64,000 bases of DNA. Origin: Candidatus Cacconaster stercorequi (lineage in GTDB: Bacteria > Bacillota > Clostridia > Oscillospirales > Oscillospiraceae). Shown here in pieces: positions 1-8,071 of the stretch; the first letter of the stretch is position 1, and each line of letters opens with the position of its first letter. Location: assembly GCA_018064925.1 (NCBI GenBank), contig JAGHUH010000003.1, positions 1 through 64,000 of the forward strand, written 5' to 3'. A program made the position numbers and the translations under genes. The notes beneath the pieces are model-generated. The model was not told where the DNA came from. It made no database searches and worked only from the letters and a program-made list of their open reading frames with translations.

Positions 1-116
1 GACTCAACCCCGCTTCCCCAAGCTTAGTTGCACATTTCTGTGCTCCCGTCTGGTGCTTTTTGATCGTTCATTGTTTAATTTACAAGGTACACGCTCCACT
101 CGCGCGGAACAGTTTT

Positions 117-145
117 ATTATACTGCAGGTCATCCACATTGTCAA
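117..145 (-). promoter_or_regulatory. Consensus sigma-A promoter (P2) reading off the left edge
   Basis: Read on the minus strand, TTGACA (140-145) and TATAAT (117-122) are separated by exactly 17 bases, a perfect consensus. An A/T-rich stretch lies just upstream (about 146-180), like an UP element. It points to the left edge of the window. Together with the second promoter at 210-238 it resembles the tandem promoters of Firmicutes rRNA operons; the rRNA genes themselves would lie outside the window. Confidence 0.75.
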
Positions 146-209
146 GACCTTTTTTAAAGTTTTTGTAAACTTTTTTCAGGCTGCATCGTGTGTCACAAAC
201 AGCTTAATT

Positions 210-238
210 AGAATACCACCCGTGCGCGGATTTGTCAA
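210..238 (-). promoter_or_regulatory. Upstream tandem promoter (P1), same direction
   Basis: On the minus strand TTGACA (233-238) and TATTCT (210-215) are 17 bases apart. It lies 93 bp upstream of the consensus promoter at 117-145 and points the same way. Confidence 0.6.
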
Positions 239-329
239 TACCTTTTTTATGAAATCCGCGCTTTTTTTCAAATCTCCGATGTGGTATACTCTCAATAATA
301 ATAATGTATCATTTCAGGAGGTGGATACC

Positions 330-2540
330 ATGCAAATTCGGCGTATGACGGCCACATTCGGCAAGCTTCATGCACAAAATCTGGCTCTTGCTCCTGGCCT
401 GAATGTTATTACCGCCCCCAACGAGTCCGGTAAGTCCACTTGGACGCACTTTTTATATGTCATGTTCTACGGTCTAAATACACGCGAGCGCGGAGCACTG
501 GCTGATAAAAATCGTTTTCTCCCCTGGGACGGCAGCAATATGCAGGGGCGGATGGATATCGCTGACAACAGCGGCGCCTATGTCATTGCGCGCACCGCTT
601 CCCGCAGCGGCGCCCCGCTGGGCGAGTTTCACTGCACCTATGCCGATACAGCCACCGAGGTGCCGGGCATTACCGGCCAAAACTGCGGTGAGCACTTTCT
701 CGGTGTGCCCGGCAGGGTCTATGAACGCAGTGCTTTCATTACGCAAAACTCCCTGATTGTGGAGCAGGACAATGAGCTGGAGCGCCGCATCGTGTCATTG
801 ATCACCACCGGCGAGGAGGATATTTCTTACTCCGACAGCTTCTCCCGTTTGAAAAAGCAGCTCAATCACCGCAGGTCCAACAGCAAAATGGGACAAATTC
901 CTCGTTTGGAACGCGAAATCGAGGCCTTGCAGCAGCAATTGGATGCGCTTGGCCAGCTTTCGCAGCAGGCCGGATTGATACAGGATCAGTTGGCGCAGCT
1001 CCAGTCTCAGCGTCAGGAGCTGCTTCGACAACAGGAACAATGGGTGCTGTGGGATGCACAGCAGACAGCACACGCCTGCCAACAGGCTGAAAACGATGCA
1101 CAGGCAGCGCAGAGTCGCGCTGCGTTTTTGGACGAGCAGGTCGCCGCGCTGCCGGACGCATCAGAACTTTCCCGGTTGTCCGTTCAGACTACCGCCGCTG
1201 TACAAGCGCAAAACGACGCGCAGACCGCCCGGCAAACAGCGCAGCAGGCGCAGCAGGCCGCCGATATTGCACAGGCAAAGCTAGAGGCCCATCCGTTCTA
1301 TCCCCGTACCGAAACACAACTGCAGCACAAACGCAGCGAGCTATTGTCCCCTGATATTCCCGATTCCTCCTGGCTCGTTCAGCTTCTGTTCTGTCTTGCC
1401 GGTTTGGCAGTCGGCATTACCGCTATTGCCGGATGGGATGCCCATTTGCCCCAATCGTATCTGCTCCTCGGCGTCGCTCTGGCTTGTTTTTCCATTGCCA
1501 TAGTGTTCTCTTTCCGACACCGTGTGCACCGCAGACAGGCCGTCGCTCTGCAGACCGAGCGTACCCGTCAACTTGCCGCCTTTGATGACTCAGCCGACGC
1601 TTATCGTACATTGCAGAAGGAAGCCGCCATTGCACTTGACCGGGCACAGCAGGCCAAGGCAACCACCGAGCGGCTATCGCAAAAATACCGCGAGCAAGAA
1701 ATGATGGTCTTGTGGCAGATTCAGCAGTTTCGCAGTACCGTTACTGACCTCTCCGGTGCGCAGAGAGCGCTGATTGACGCGCAGAAATGCCGCACCAATG
1801 CCGCCAAGGCGCATCAGAATGCCGAAAATGCCACTCTGCGTGCCAAGCTGCTGTGCGAGCATTTGCCTAACAGCCCGGCAATGGTAGACGGTGCCGTTTT
1901 TCAGCCGCCTTTGAGTAAAGCGCAATTGCAGGAAGATCTGCAACAGACGGAAACCGCTATCGCCACCGCCCAAACCCGATTAGACACGCTGACCGGTCAG
2001 CTGCGCACATTGGGCGACAGCGAGGATCTCAACGCCCAGCTCGCTCGACATCGTCAGCAGCTTTCCCGTAATCAGCAGGAATATAACGCGCTCACATTGG
2101 CTATGGATGCACTGTCGCAGGCCAACATAACGCTGCAAAATCGTTTCTCTCCCGCATTAGGCGCACGAGCCGCCGAAATCTTCCGCCAGATCACCGGTGA
2201 AAAATATACCAAGGTGCTGCTGAACCGCGATTTTTCTTTGTCTGTGGAAATGCCAAACGATCCCACTATGCACAGCGCACAGCTTTTAAGTCAGGGCGCC
2301 GCCGATCAGCTTTATCTGGCAGTGCGTCTGGCCATCTGCGATATGGTACTCCCCAGTGAAAATGCCGCGCCGCTGATTTTGGACGATGCGTTGGTGAGCT
2401 TTGACGACGAGCGGCTCCACGCCGCGTTGGATTATCTGGTGCAGGAGGGCGAGCGGCGGCAGATCCTGCTGTTCTCCTGTCAAAAACGCGAGCGGGAATA
2501 TCTGGCCGGGCGAAAAGGTGTGACATTCCTCTCGTTATGA
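330..2540 (+). CDS. YhaN-like AAA ATPase (RecF/SMC type) with central membrane hairpin
   Basis: A 736-residue SMC/RecF-type ATPase. Walker A (APNESGKST) is at about residues 29-37, followed by a long Gln/Ala-rich coiled coil. Two hydrophobic segments lie at about 345-368 and 375-393, then a second coiled coil. An ABC-like signature (LSQGAADQL) is near 652 and Walker B (LILDDALVSFDD) near 680. This layout matches the B. subtilis YhaN family, which usually works beside an SbcD-like phosphoesterase (YhaO); none is visible here, so a DNA-repair role at the membrane is inferred. I chose ATG 330 because AGGAGG lies at 316-321. An extended -10 (TGG TATACT, 282-290) supports its own promoter. Confidence 0.8.
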   Translation: MQIRRMTATFGKLHAQNLALAPGLNVITAPNESGKSTWTHFLYVMFYGLNTRERGALADKNRFLPWDGSNMQGRMDIADNSGAYVIARTASRSGAPLGEFHCTYADTATEVPGITGQNCGEHFLGVPGRVYERSAFITQNSLIVEQDNELERRIVSLITTGEEDISYSDSFSRLKKQLNHRRSNSKMGQIPRLEREIEALQQQLDALGQLSQQAGLIQDQLAQLQSQRQELLRQQEQWVLWDAQQTAHACQQAENDAQAAQSRAAFLDEQVAALPDASELSRLSVQTTAAVQAQNDAQTARQTAQQAQQAADIAQAKLEAHPFYPRTETQLQHKRSELLSPDIPDSSWLVQLLFCLAGLAVGITAIAGWDAHLPQSYLLLGVALACFSIAIVFSFRHRVHRRQAVALQTERTRQLAAFDDSADAYRTLQKEAAIALDRAQQAKATTERLSQKYREQEMMVLWQIQQFRSTVTDLSGAQRALIDAQKCRTNAAKAHQNAENATLRAKLLCEHLPNSPAMVDGAVFQPPLSKAQLQEDLQQTETAIATAQTRLDTLTGQLRTLGDSEDLNAQLARHRQQLSRNQQEYNALTLAMDALSQANITLQNRFSPALGARAAEIFRQITGEKYTKVLLNRDFSLSVEMPNDPTMHSAQLLSQGAADQLYLAVRLAICDMVLPSENAAPLILDDALVSFDDERLHAALDYLVQEGERRQILLFSCQKREREYLAGRKGVTFLSL

Positions 2541-2543
2541 TAC

Positions 2544-2572
2544 TGGACATTTCTCTTCTTTCGCGGTATACT
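2544..2572 (+). promoter_or_regulatory. Promoter of the mrp gene
   Basis: TGGACA (2544-2549) and TATACT (2567-2572) are 17 bases apart, directly after the stop of the AAA gene and 65 bp before the mrp start. Confidence 0.7.
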
Positions 2573-2636
2573 ATATATAATGTAGGCAAATACTGATAAC
2601 AAATGTAACATTTGGATATAAAGGAGAACATGAATT

Positions 2637-3464
2637 ATGAGTGAATGCAGTCACAATTGCAGCAGCTGCAGCGAAAACTGCTCTGAACGCGAGGGCGGCA
2701 GCCCCTTCCAGATCAAGCCCCTGCACGAGGGTTGCCGTGTCGGCAAGGTCATTGGCGTGGTATCCGGCAAGGGCGGCGTCGGCAAGTCTATGGTCACCAG
2801 CCAGTTGGCTGTTGCCGCCAGCCGCAAGGGTTATCATGTGGGCGTGCTGGATGCTGATATCACCGGCCCCTCCATTCCCAAGGCATTCGGCGTCCATGGC
2901 CGTGCCGAGGGTACCGCCGATGCCATTATTCCCGTCAGCAGCCGCACCGGCATTCAGTTGATGAGCGTCAACCTGTTGCTGGAGAACGAAACCGATCCTG
3001 TCATCTGGCGCGGCCCCGTCATCGGTGGCGTGGTGCAGCAGTTCTGGACGGATGTGCTGTGGCAGGATGTGGACTATATGTTCGTGGATATGCCTCCCGG
3101 AACCGGTGATGTGGCACTGAATGTGTTCCAGACCCTGCCCGTCGATGGTCTGATCATTGTGGCATCCCCCCAGGAGCTGGTGAGCATGGTGGTGGAAAAG
3201 GCCGTGAAAATGGCTCAGATGATGAACATTCCCGTCATCGGTCTGGTAGAGAACATGAGCTATATCGCCTGTCCCGATTGCGGCAAGAAGATCTATCTGT
3301 TCGGTGAGGGTAAGACCGAGGCCGCCGCCGCCAAGTACGACCTGCCGGTGCTGGCCAAGATGCCCATTGATCCCCAGCTTGCCAAGCTGGTGGATGAGGG
3401 CAATATTGAGAGCTTTGAAGGCGACTGGCTGGATGGCGTTCTGGAAAAGATTCTGGAAAAGTAA
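2637..3464 (+). CDS. mrp: Mrp/ApbC-type Fe-S cluster carrier P-loop ATPase
   Basis: A 275-residue ParA/MinD-like P-loop protein of the Mrp/NBP35 family, cytosolic ATPases that carry and transfer Fe-S clusters to apo-enzymes. The deviant Walker A GKGGVGKS is at about residues 44-51. The N-terminus is Cys-rich (four Cys within residues 4-15), as in NBP35-type members. A CPDC pair near residue 212 is the usual bridging cluster ligand of the dimer. ATG 2637 follows an AAAGGAG site. The gene has its own promoter (2544-2572) and an intrinsic terminator (3477-3510), so it is monocistronic. The family assignment is secure; client enzymes cannot be read from the sequence. Confidence 0.93.
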   Translation: MSECSHNCSSCSENCSEREGGSPFQIKPLHEGCRVGKVIGVVSGKGGVGKSMVTSQLAVAASRKGYHVGVLDADITGPSIPKAFGVHGRAEGTADAIIPVSSRTGIQLMSVNLLLENETDPVIWRGPVIGGVVQQFWTDVLWQDVDYMFVDMPPGTGDVALNVFQTLPVDGLIIVASPQELVSMVVEKAVKMAQMMNIPVIGLVENMSYIACPDCGKKIYLFGEGKTEAAAAKYDLPVLAKMPIDPQLAKLVDEGNIESFEGDWLDGVLEKILEK

Positions 3465-3476
3465 ATCCGGTACAAA

Positions 3477-3510
3477 AATAAGAGGTGCAAATGCACCTCT
3501 TATTTTTTAT
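3477..3510. terminator. Bidirectional intrinsic terminator after mrp
   Basis: A perfect stem, AATAAGAGGTGCA (3477-3489) with its complement at 3492-3504, is followed by a T-rich stretch. It separates mrp from the convergent 43-codon ORF. Confidence 0.88.
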
Positions 3511-3641
3511 TATATTTCTTCTGCTTTTTGCTGTGCAGCAATAAAAATTTGCCGCGCGTCTCCATAATTGCTGTCCTCTATCTTCTCAATAGCTCTTGAC
3601 ATGGCATTGAATAACGCAAAATACCGTTCTTTAAAATCCAT
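3510..3641 (-). CDS. Small hypothetical protein, 43 residues
   Basis: An open frame of 43 codons that starts MDFKERYFALFNAMS and ends IAAQQKAEEI, with no clear family. It looks like a soluble amphipathic helical protein: no signal peptide and no membrane segment. ATG 3641 is preceded by AGAAGGAA about nine bases upstream. The gene runs divergently from the XRE regulator at 3762 and shares its AT-rich, repeat-containing promoter region. It ends at the mrp terminator. A TTGACA on the minus strand (3723-3728) with an ATAATA-like box 16 bases downstream could drive it. The divergent pairing suggests control by that regulator, but this is inference. Confidence 0.6.
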   Translation of the reverse strand: MDFKERYFALFNAMSRAIEKIEDSNYGDARQIFIAAQQKAEEI

Positions 3642-3680
3642 GCGCTTATTCCTTCTCGTTTTTCATATAAATAATTACTA

Positions 3681-3743
3681 TATAATAATTTATATAGTAC
3701 TATTATCGTATAATAATTCTTTTGTCAATCCCCTATAATAATT
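3681..3743. promoter_or_regulatory. Three copies of TATAATAATT in the divergent promoter region
   Basis: The decamer TATAATAATT occurs at 3681-3690, 3709-3718 and 3734-3743, spaced 28 and 25 bp. Each copy contains a perfect -10 hexamer. The repeats lie between the small leftward ORF and the XRE gene. They may be stacked promoters, operators for the XRE protein, or both. Confidence 0.5.
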
Positions 3744-3761
3744 TTATCGGGGGTGACAAAA

Positions 3762-3992
3762 ATGCAGGAGGAATTTCGTGAATATCACAAAATGGTCGGC
3801 TTAAAGGTCGCCTATTACCGAAAATTAAAGGGTTTTACCCAGGAGCGGCTCGCTGAAAAGATGGGGGTGGAAACCTCCTTCATCGGGCAGATTGAAGCCG
3901 TCAATGTGGTCAAAGCAATCTCATTGGACACACTATTCCGCATTAGTCAGGCGTTGGATGTGCCGCCCCACAAATTTTTGGACTTTTCATGA
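3762..3992 (+). CDS. Small XRE-family (Cro/CI-type HTH) regulator
   Basis: A 76-residue protein that is almost only one HTH_3 domain: the helix pair around GFTQERLAEKMGVETSFIGQIE is typical of Cro/C1 proteins. No effector or sensor domain is present, so it should act as a dimeric DNA-binding repressor. I prefer ATG 3762 because GGGGGTG sits about six bases upstream; a GTG at 3753 would add three residues. It is divergent from a 43-codon ORF across an AT-rich region with three TATAATAATT repeats, which suggests autoregulation (inference). A terminator follows at once. Confidence 0.85.
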   Translation: MQEEFREYHKMVGLKVAYYRKLKGFTQERLAEKMGVETSFIGQIEAVNVVKAISLDTLFRISQALDVPPHKFLDFS

Positions 3993-3999
3993 CATGCAA

Positions 4000-4030
4000 A
4001 AAAGCAGGCGCGTTACGCCTGCTTTTCCTT
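4000..4030. terminator. Bidirectional terminator between the XRE gene and the TauE/SafE exporter
   Basis: The stem AAAAGCAGGCG (4000-4010), loop CGTTA and complement at 4016-4026 separate two convergent genes. The rightward copy is followed by CCTTTTTATTT. Confidence 0.85.
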
Positions 4031-4038
4031 TTTATTTC

Positions 4039-4761
4039 TCAAATTTGCTGCAGCAGCAAAATTAGTCCCGAAATGCCCACGAATGCATACACGCAGGTGC
4101 GGATCATCTCCGGCTTCAAGCGTGCTGACACAACCTCACCCAGCTTCATGCCCACCAGAATGCACGGGCTGCCCACCAAAATGTAGGGCCACAGCGTCCA
4201 GTTGAAAATACCGTTGACCATGCGTCCTGCCAGATTGATCACATTGGTGATGACAAACATGAACTGCATGGACGCCACATAGCTTTTGTGATCGTCGGTG
4301 GCGGCCAGAACATAGGGTGCCATGGGTGGCCCGCCAATGGCGAACAGTCCCGCGCTGACACCGGCAAACACCGCGCAGCCAATGCCCACCGTCGTTTTCG
4401 GCTTGGCTTTGACCTTGCCGGACAGCAGCAAAAAGTACAAGCTCAACAGCATCAGGAATACGGCAAACACGATCACCAGCACATGAAGATCGGCATCCCC
4501 CACCATTCCCGTCACCAGAAACCCGACCACGGAATACACCGCCGTGGGCCACAGGATGACATTCCAGTTGATATCCTTGCGATATCGCCAGCACATGATA
4601 ATAGTAAACAGCATATTGATGGACAGAGCCAGCATCGGTGCGTCGATCATATTAAAAAAGAACGGGAACATGATCATCATCAGCACCACGCTGCCAAACC
4701 CCGTTACCATCTGCACCGTGCCGGACAGCGCCGTGCCCAGCGTCATTGCAACCCAAACCAT
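4039..4761 (-). CDS. TauE/SafE-family membrane exporter
   Basis: A 240-residue polytopic membrane protein of the sulfite exporter TauE/SafE family, putative anion exporters for sulfite, sulfoacetate or related organic anions. Glycine-rich helices repeat through the protein. The N-terminal stretch SGTVQMVTGFGS and the mid-protein AGLFAIGGPPMAPY are the two pseudo-symmetric signature repeats. I prefer ATG 4761, with GGGGGTGG six bases upstream, over GTG 4770. A promoter with an extended -10 lies at 4796-4824. It sits alone between the XRE gene and the phosphate transporter, so its substrate cannot be inferred from context. Confidence 0.85.
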   Translation of the reverse strand: MVWVAMTLGTALSGTVQMVTGFGSVVLMMIMFPFFFNMIDAPMLALSINMLFTIIMCWRYRKDINWNVILWPTAVYSVVGFLVTGMVGDADLHVLVIVFAVFLMLLSLYFLLLSGKVKAKPKTTVGIGCAVFAGVSAGLFAIGGPPMAPYVLAATDDHKSYVASMQFMFVITNVINLAGRMVNGIFNWTLWPYILVGSPCILVGMKLGEVVSARLKPEMIRTCVYAFVGISGLILLLQQI

Positions 4762-4795
4762 TATTTCCACCCCCGCAGGAACAATATTCTATGAT

Positions 4796-4824
4796 ATTGT
4801 ATCACGAATGCTCGTCGGTGAAAA
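4796..4824 (-). promoter_or_regulatory. Promoter of the TauE/SafE gene
   Basis: On the minus strand TTTTCA (4819-4824) and TACAAT (4796-4801) are 17 bases apart, with TGA directly before the -10 (extended -10). Confidence 0.6.
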
Positions 4825-4868
4825 GGCAAAACATCCACGCTCCGCACGCAGATGGCAAGTAATCTCCC

Positions 4869-6626
4869 TTAAATGGAAAACCGCGCGGCATATTCTGCAT
4901 AGTATTGGTTGAATTGCTCCGTGTGCTCAGCACGCAGACCACCCAGGTACTCATGGGCGCCGACGGCATGATTTTCAAACTCGATCACCGCCACGCCGAT
5001 GTTGGAGCAATGATCCGCGACACGCTCCAAATTGGTCAGTAGGTCATTAAACACGAACCCGTGGGCCAGCGTACAGGCACCGTCCTCGATACGCTGGATA
5101 TGCCGCAGCTTCATGGCGTCACACAGATGGTCGATGTGCTCCTCCAACGGCTCGATCCGATACGCCGGCGCGGCATCATTGTCCGCCAGTGCCGCGACTG
5201 CCAACGCCATAATCTCGCTGACCGCGCAGGTCAGAACGCCCAGCTCCCGCTCCGCTTCCACGGAAAAGCTGATTTTCTTCTCGTGCTTTTCCCGGGCATT
5301 TTCCGCAATATTCAGCGCGTGGTCACTCATGCGCTCCAGGTCGGTGATGGCGTGCAGGCACATACTCACCGCCTTGTACTGCGTCTGGTCCAGCTCACGG
5401 CCGGTAATTTTTACAAGATACGCGCCCAGCTTATCCTCATAGCTGTCGATGAGCTGCTCTGTATTTTCAACGGCGGCAAATCCATCCGGCGAATAGTGCC
5501 TCAGCAGGGCAAGCGCGTCAGAGATATTCGTTTGCGTCCTTTGCGCCATAGCATTGACGGTCTGGCAGCTCTGCTCCACAGCGATGGCCGGATGCGCCAG
5601 AAACCGTTCCTCCAGCCGGTCAATATCGTGAAGCTCTGCGGATTGCCTGTCGTCCTTTATGACGGCCTGGCAGAGCTTTTCAAGGACGGAAATAAACGGT
5701 GCCAGCACGATCACAATCACCAGGCGGAACATTGTGTTCAGCAGAGCGATGTTCATGCTGCTCATAACATGATCCATAAAGGCAAAGCCAATGGCCGCGT
5801 GCAGCGCGTAGAACACAATGCCGATGATGGCGGCACCCAGCACATCAATGGCAAGATAGGAGAGCGCAGTGCGTTTTCCGGCTGTCCCGGAGCCCAACGC
5901 GGACAACAGTACCGGCACTGCTGCCCCAATAGCAATGCCCATAATCAGCGGCAGCGCCACGCCAAAGTTGATGGCTCCCGTCACAGAAAGCGCCTGCACA
6001 ATACCTACCGCCGCGGAGGCGCTTTGCAGAACACTGGTAAACAGGATACCGGCCAGAATACCCAACAGCGGATTGGAAAAGCTGGTGATCATGCGAATAA
6101 ACTGCTCGTTTTCCCGCAGCACGGACACAGAATCGCTCATCAACTGCATTCCGTACATCAAAACGGCAAAGCCCAGCAGGATTTGCCCAATATGGCGGCG
6201 GCTTTCTCTTTTTGATGCCATTACCAACACAGTGCCGATAACAGCCACCACTGCCGAGAGCGTTTCCGTGGAAAACAGGCGCAGCACGCCGCCGGCGCCT
6301 GTTCCAAGACTGGACAGGCAGATGATCCACCCGGTAACGCTGGTGCCGATGATAGCACCCATGACCACGCCAATGGCCTGACGCACCTTCATCATACCGG
6401 AGTTGACAAAGCCCACCACCATCACCGAGGTGGCCGAGCTGGACTGAATGATGGCAGTGACGCCTGTACCCAGCAGGATGCCTTTTATGGGGGTGCTGGA
6501 CAGCTTATAGAGGATCAGCTCCAATTTGCTGCCGGCCACCTTTTTCAGATTGTCGCCCATAAACATCATACCGAACAGGAACAGCGCCACGCCGCCCAGC
6601 AGTGAAAGAACATTTGAAATATCCAA
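4869..6626 (-). CDS. Na/Pi cotransporter (NptA family) with C-terminal PhoU domain
   Basis: A 585-residue sodium/phosphate cotransporter. The N-terminal half has about eight to nine membrane segments with the two inverted QSSSA-type repeats (TAIIQSSSATSVM, and LQSASAAVGIVQAL). The C-terminal 230 residues form a PhoU-like helical bundle. It should import inorganic phosphate or set its export balance at the membrane. The start is TTG 6626 with GGGGAGGT seven bases upstream. Upstream lie two TTTACA direct repeats with 11-bp spacing (6696-6712) and a TATACT -10 (6659-6664). The adjacent PhoR/PhoP-like pair makes phosphate-starvation control likely (inference). Confidence 0.9.
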   Translation of the reverse strand: MDISNVLSLLGGVALFLFGMMFMGDNLKKVAGSKLELILYKLSSTPIKGILLGTGVTAIIQSSSATSVMVVGFVNSGMMKVRQAIGVVMGAIIGTSVTGWIICLSSLGTGAGGVLRLFSTETLSAVVAVIGTVLVMASKRESRRHIGQILLGFAVLMYGMQLMSDSVSVLRENEQFIRMITSFSNPLLGILAGILFTSVLQSASAAVGIVQALSVTGAINFGVALPLIMGIAIGAAVPVLLSALGSGTAGKRTALSYLAIDVLGAAIIGIVFYALHAAIGFAFMDHVMSSMNIALLNTMFRLVIVIVLAPFISVLEKLCQAVIKDDRQSAELHDIDRLEERFLAHPAIAVEQSCQTVNAMAQRTQTNISDALALLRHYSPDGFAAVENTEQLIDSYEDKLGAYLVKITGRELDQTQYKAVSMCLHAITDLERMSDHALNIAENAREKHEKKISFSVEAERELGVLTCAVSEIMALAVAALADNDAAPAYRIEPLEEHIDHLCDAMKLRHIQRIEDGACTLAHGFVFNDLLTNLERVADHCSNIGVAVIEFENHAVGAHEYLGGLRAEHTEQFNQYYAEYAARFSI

Positions 6627-6658
6627 AGCGCAGACCTCCCCATCATTTACTGTTGTTA

Positions 6659-6712
6659 GTATAGCCGGGCAACATCAAATTCCTTTCCGCGGTTTTGTAA
6701 AATTCATGTAAA
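6659..6712 (-). promoter_or_regulatory. PhoP-box-like repeats and -10 upstream of the Na/Pi cotransporter
   Basis: On the minus strand TTTACA occurs at 6707-6712 and again at 6696-6701, spaced one helical turn (11 bp), followed by a TATACT -10 at 6659-6664 with no good -35. Gram-positive PhoP boxes are TTAACA-like repeats with 11-bp spacing beside a weak -35, so this fits an activated promoter. Confidence 0.55.
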
Positions 6713-6713
6713 A

Positions 6714-6739
6714 TAACCGGACTCCGCAGAGTCCGGTTA
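6714..6739 (-). terminator. Terminator of the phoPR-like operon
   Basis: The hairpin AACCGGACTC/GAGTCCGGTT directly overlaps the stop of the kinase gene and is followed on the minus strand by ATTTTA. That T-tract overlaps the first TTTACA repeat of the next promoter. Confidence 0.75.
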
Positions 6740-8071
6740 ATCTTTTGGAAATGTTACGGTAATGGCGGTACCAATGCCGATCTCGCTGCGGAGAGAAATC
6801 GCGGCGCGATGGATCTGGGCGGAATGCTTCACGATGGACAGCCCCAATCCGGTGCCGCCCACCTCCTTGGAGTGGCTTTTGTCCACGCGGTAAAATCGCT
6901 CAAAAATCCGGCTTTGATGCTCCGGGGAAATGCCGATGCCGTTATCGGCCACGGTAAGAATGATATGCTTCAGATCCTCTGACACGGTGATCTGCACCTT
7001 GCCGCCGGGTCTGTTGTACTTGATAGCATTGTCGCAGAGATTGTAGACGATGCCGTAAAGCAGATGCGGTACCCCGTTCATTTCGGTGCTGATCCCGCAC
7101 AGGCACAGATCGACATCCCGCTCCGCAGCAAAGGGAAACAGCGACTCCACCGCATTCTGGGCGATGGCGTGCAGGTCGCACCGCGTCTTTGCCCCATCCG
7201 TTGCACCCTCATCCAGCTTGGTCAGTTCGATGATGTCCTCTACCAGTTGCGTCATGCGATAGGTTTCGGCATAAATCTTCCCGGCAAAGGGTTTGATGTC
7301 CTCCTCTCGCACCAATCCATCCTTGATCAGTTCAGCATAGCCGGAGATGGTATGCAGCGGCGTTTTCAGCTCGTGGGACACATTCGCCGTAAATTCCCGG
7401 CGAATCTGTTCCGTCCGCTCCAGTTCCACCTGATCACTGCGAAGTTGTGCCTGTTGTGCGTTCAGGCGGTTGATCAGCGGTGCGATTTCTTTGTAATGCT
7501 CGTCTGCTGAAAGATGATGGAAGTCCAGATTATTCAGCGGCTCGACGATTTTGGTGGAAATGCGCCGCGCCAGGAAAAACGAGATCAGCAGTGCCGCGGC
7601 AAAAATGAACAAAATCGGCTGCAACAGACCCAAAAACAGCGTCAGTGCCGTGTATTGGCTGACCGCCAGACGCACCACGGAGCCGTCAGGCAGCCGCTGC
7701 GCCTGATAGAGCAGCTTGGTGGTCATGGTAGTGGAGTATCGCGTGCTGCCGCCGCTTCCGTGGGCCATGGCGTCGCGCACCTCCTGCCGCTCCAGGTGGT
7801 TCTCCATCTCCGTGGTGTCGGTCTTGCTGTCGTAAAGGATCTCGCCGTCAGCGGCGATCCATGTGATACGGTAATCTGTCTGCGTCAGATCATTGATGTA
7901 GCTGATGCCCTCATGCTCCACACCGTGGGCAGCCAGATCGGTTTCCGCCTTCAGCTGCGTGGTGAGCATATTGGATGTGTACTCATACATAATGCCCATG
8001 ACGAACACCAGCATAGACACAAAGACCACCAGCGCAACGATCCAGATGGCATGAAAAATGCGTTTACTCAT
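6737..8071 (-). CDS. PhoR-like sensor histidine kinase
   Basis: A 444-residue membrane histidine kinase. TM1 is at about residues 7-30, then an extracytoplasmic sensing region of about 115 residues, TM2 at about 145-170, a short linker, HisKA with phospho-acceptor His233 (in VSHELKTPL), and HATPase_c with N box (NLCDNAIKY), G1 (ADNGIGI) and G2 (GGTGLGLSI). The architecture and the close fit to PhoR-type kinases, together with PhoP boxes on its own operon and on the neighbouring Na/Pi transporter, support a phosphate-starvation sensor. Its start overlaps the response-regulator stop by 8 bp, so the two are translationally coupled. A PAS domain is not evident. Confidence 0.88.
   Translation of the reverse strand: MSKRIFHAIWIVALVVFVSMLVFVMGIMYEYTSNMLTTQLKAETDLAAHGVEHEGISYINDLTQTDYRITWIAADGEILYDSKTDTTEMENHLERQEVRDAMAHGSGGSTRYSTTMTTKLLYQAQRLPDGSVVRLAVSQYTALTLFLGLLQPILFIFAAALLISFFLARRISTKIVEPLNNLDFHHLSADEHYKEIAPLINRLNAQQAQLRSDQVELERTEQIRREFTANVSHELKTPLHTISGYAELIKDGLVREEDIKPFAGKIYAETYRMTQLVEDIIELTKLDEGATDGAKTRCDLHAIAQNAVESLFPFAAERDVDLCLCGISTEMNGVPHLLYGIVYNLCDNAIKYNRPGGKVQITVSEDLKHIILTVADNGIGISPEHQSRIFERFYRVDKSHSKEVGGTGLGLSIVKHSAQIHRAAISLRSEIGIGTAITVTFPKD

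Larger units (their letters stand above)
1..329. other. Intergenic region: leftward leader plus promoter of the AAA gene
   Basis: No gene is supported here. The minus strand carries the two tandem promoters and about 110 bases of their transcript, which runs off the left edge and looks like a pre-rRNA leader. On the plus strand an extended -10 (TGG then TATACT, 282-290) precedes the AAA gene. An open frame does extend from 60 into the AAA gene, but it has no ribosome binding site and crosses these promoters. Confidence 0.6.

Noticed and set aside
60-329. N-terminal extension of the AAA gene
   Set aside because: No ribosome binding site, hydrophobic nonsense sequence, and it crosses two strong leftward promoters. 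ATG 330 has AGGAGG in place.
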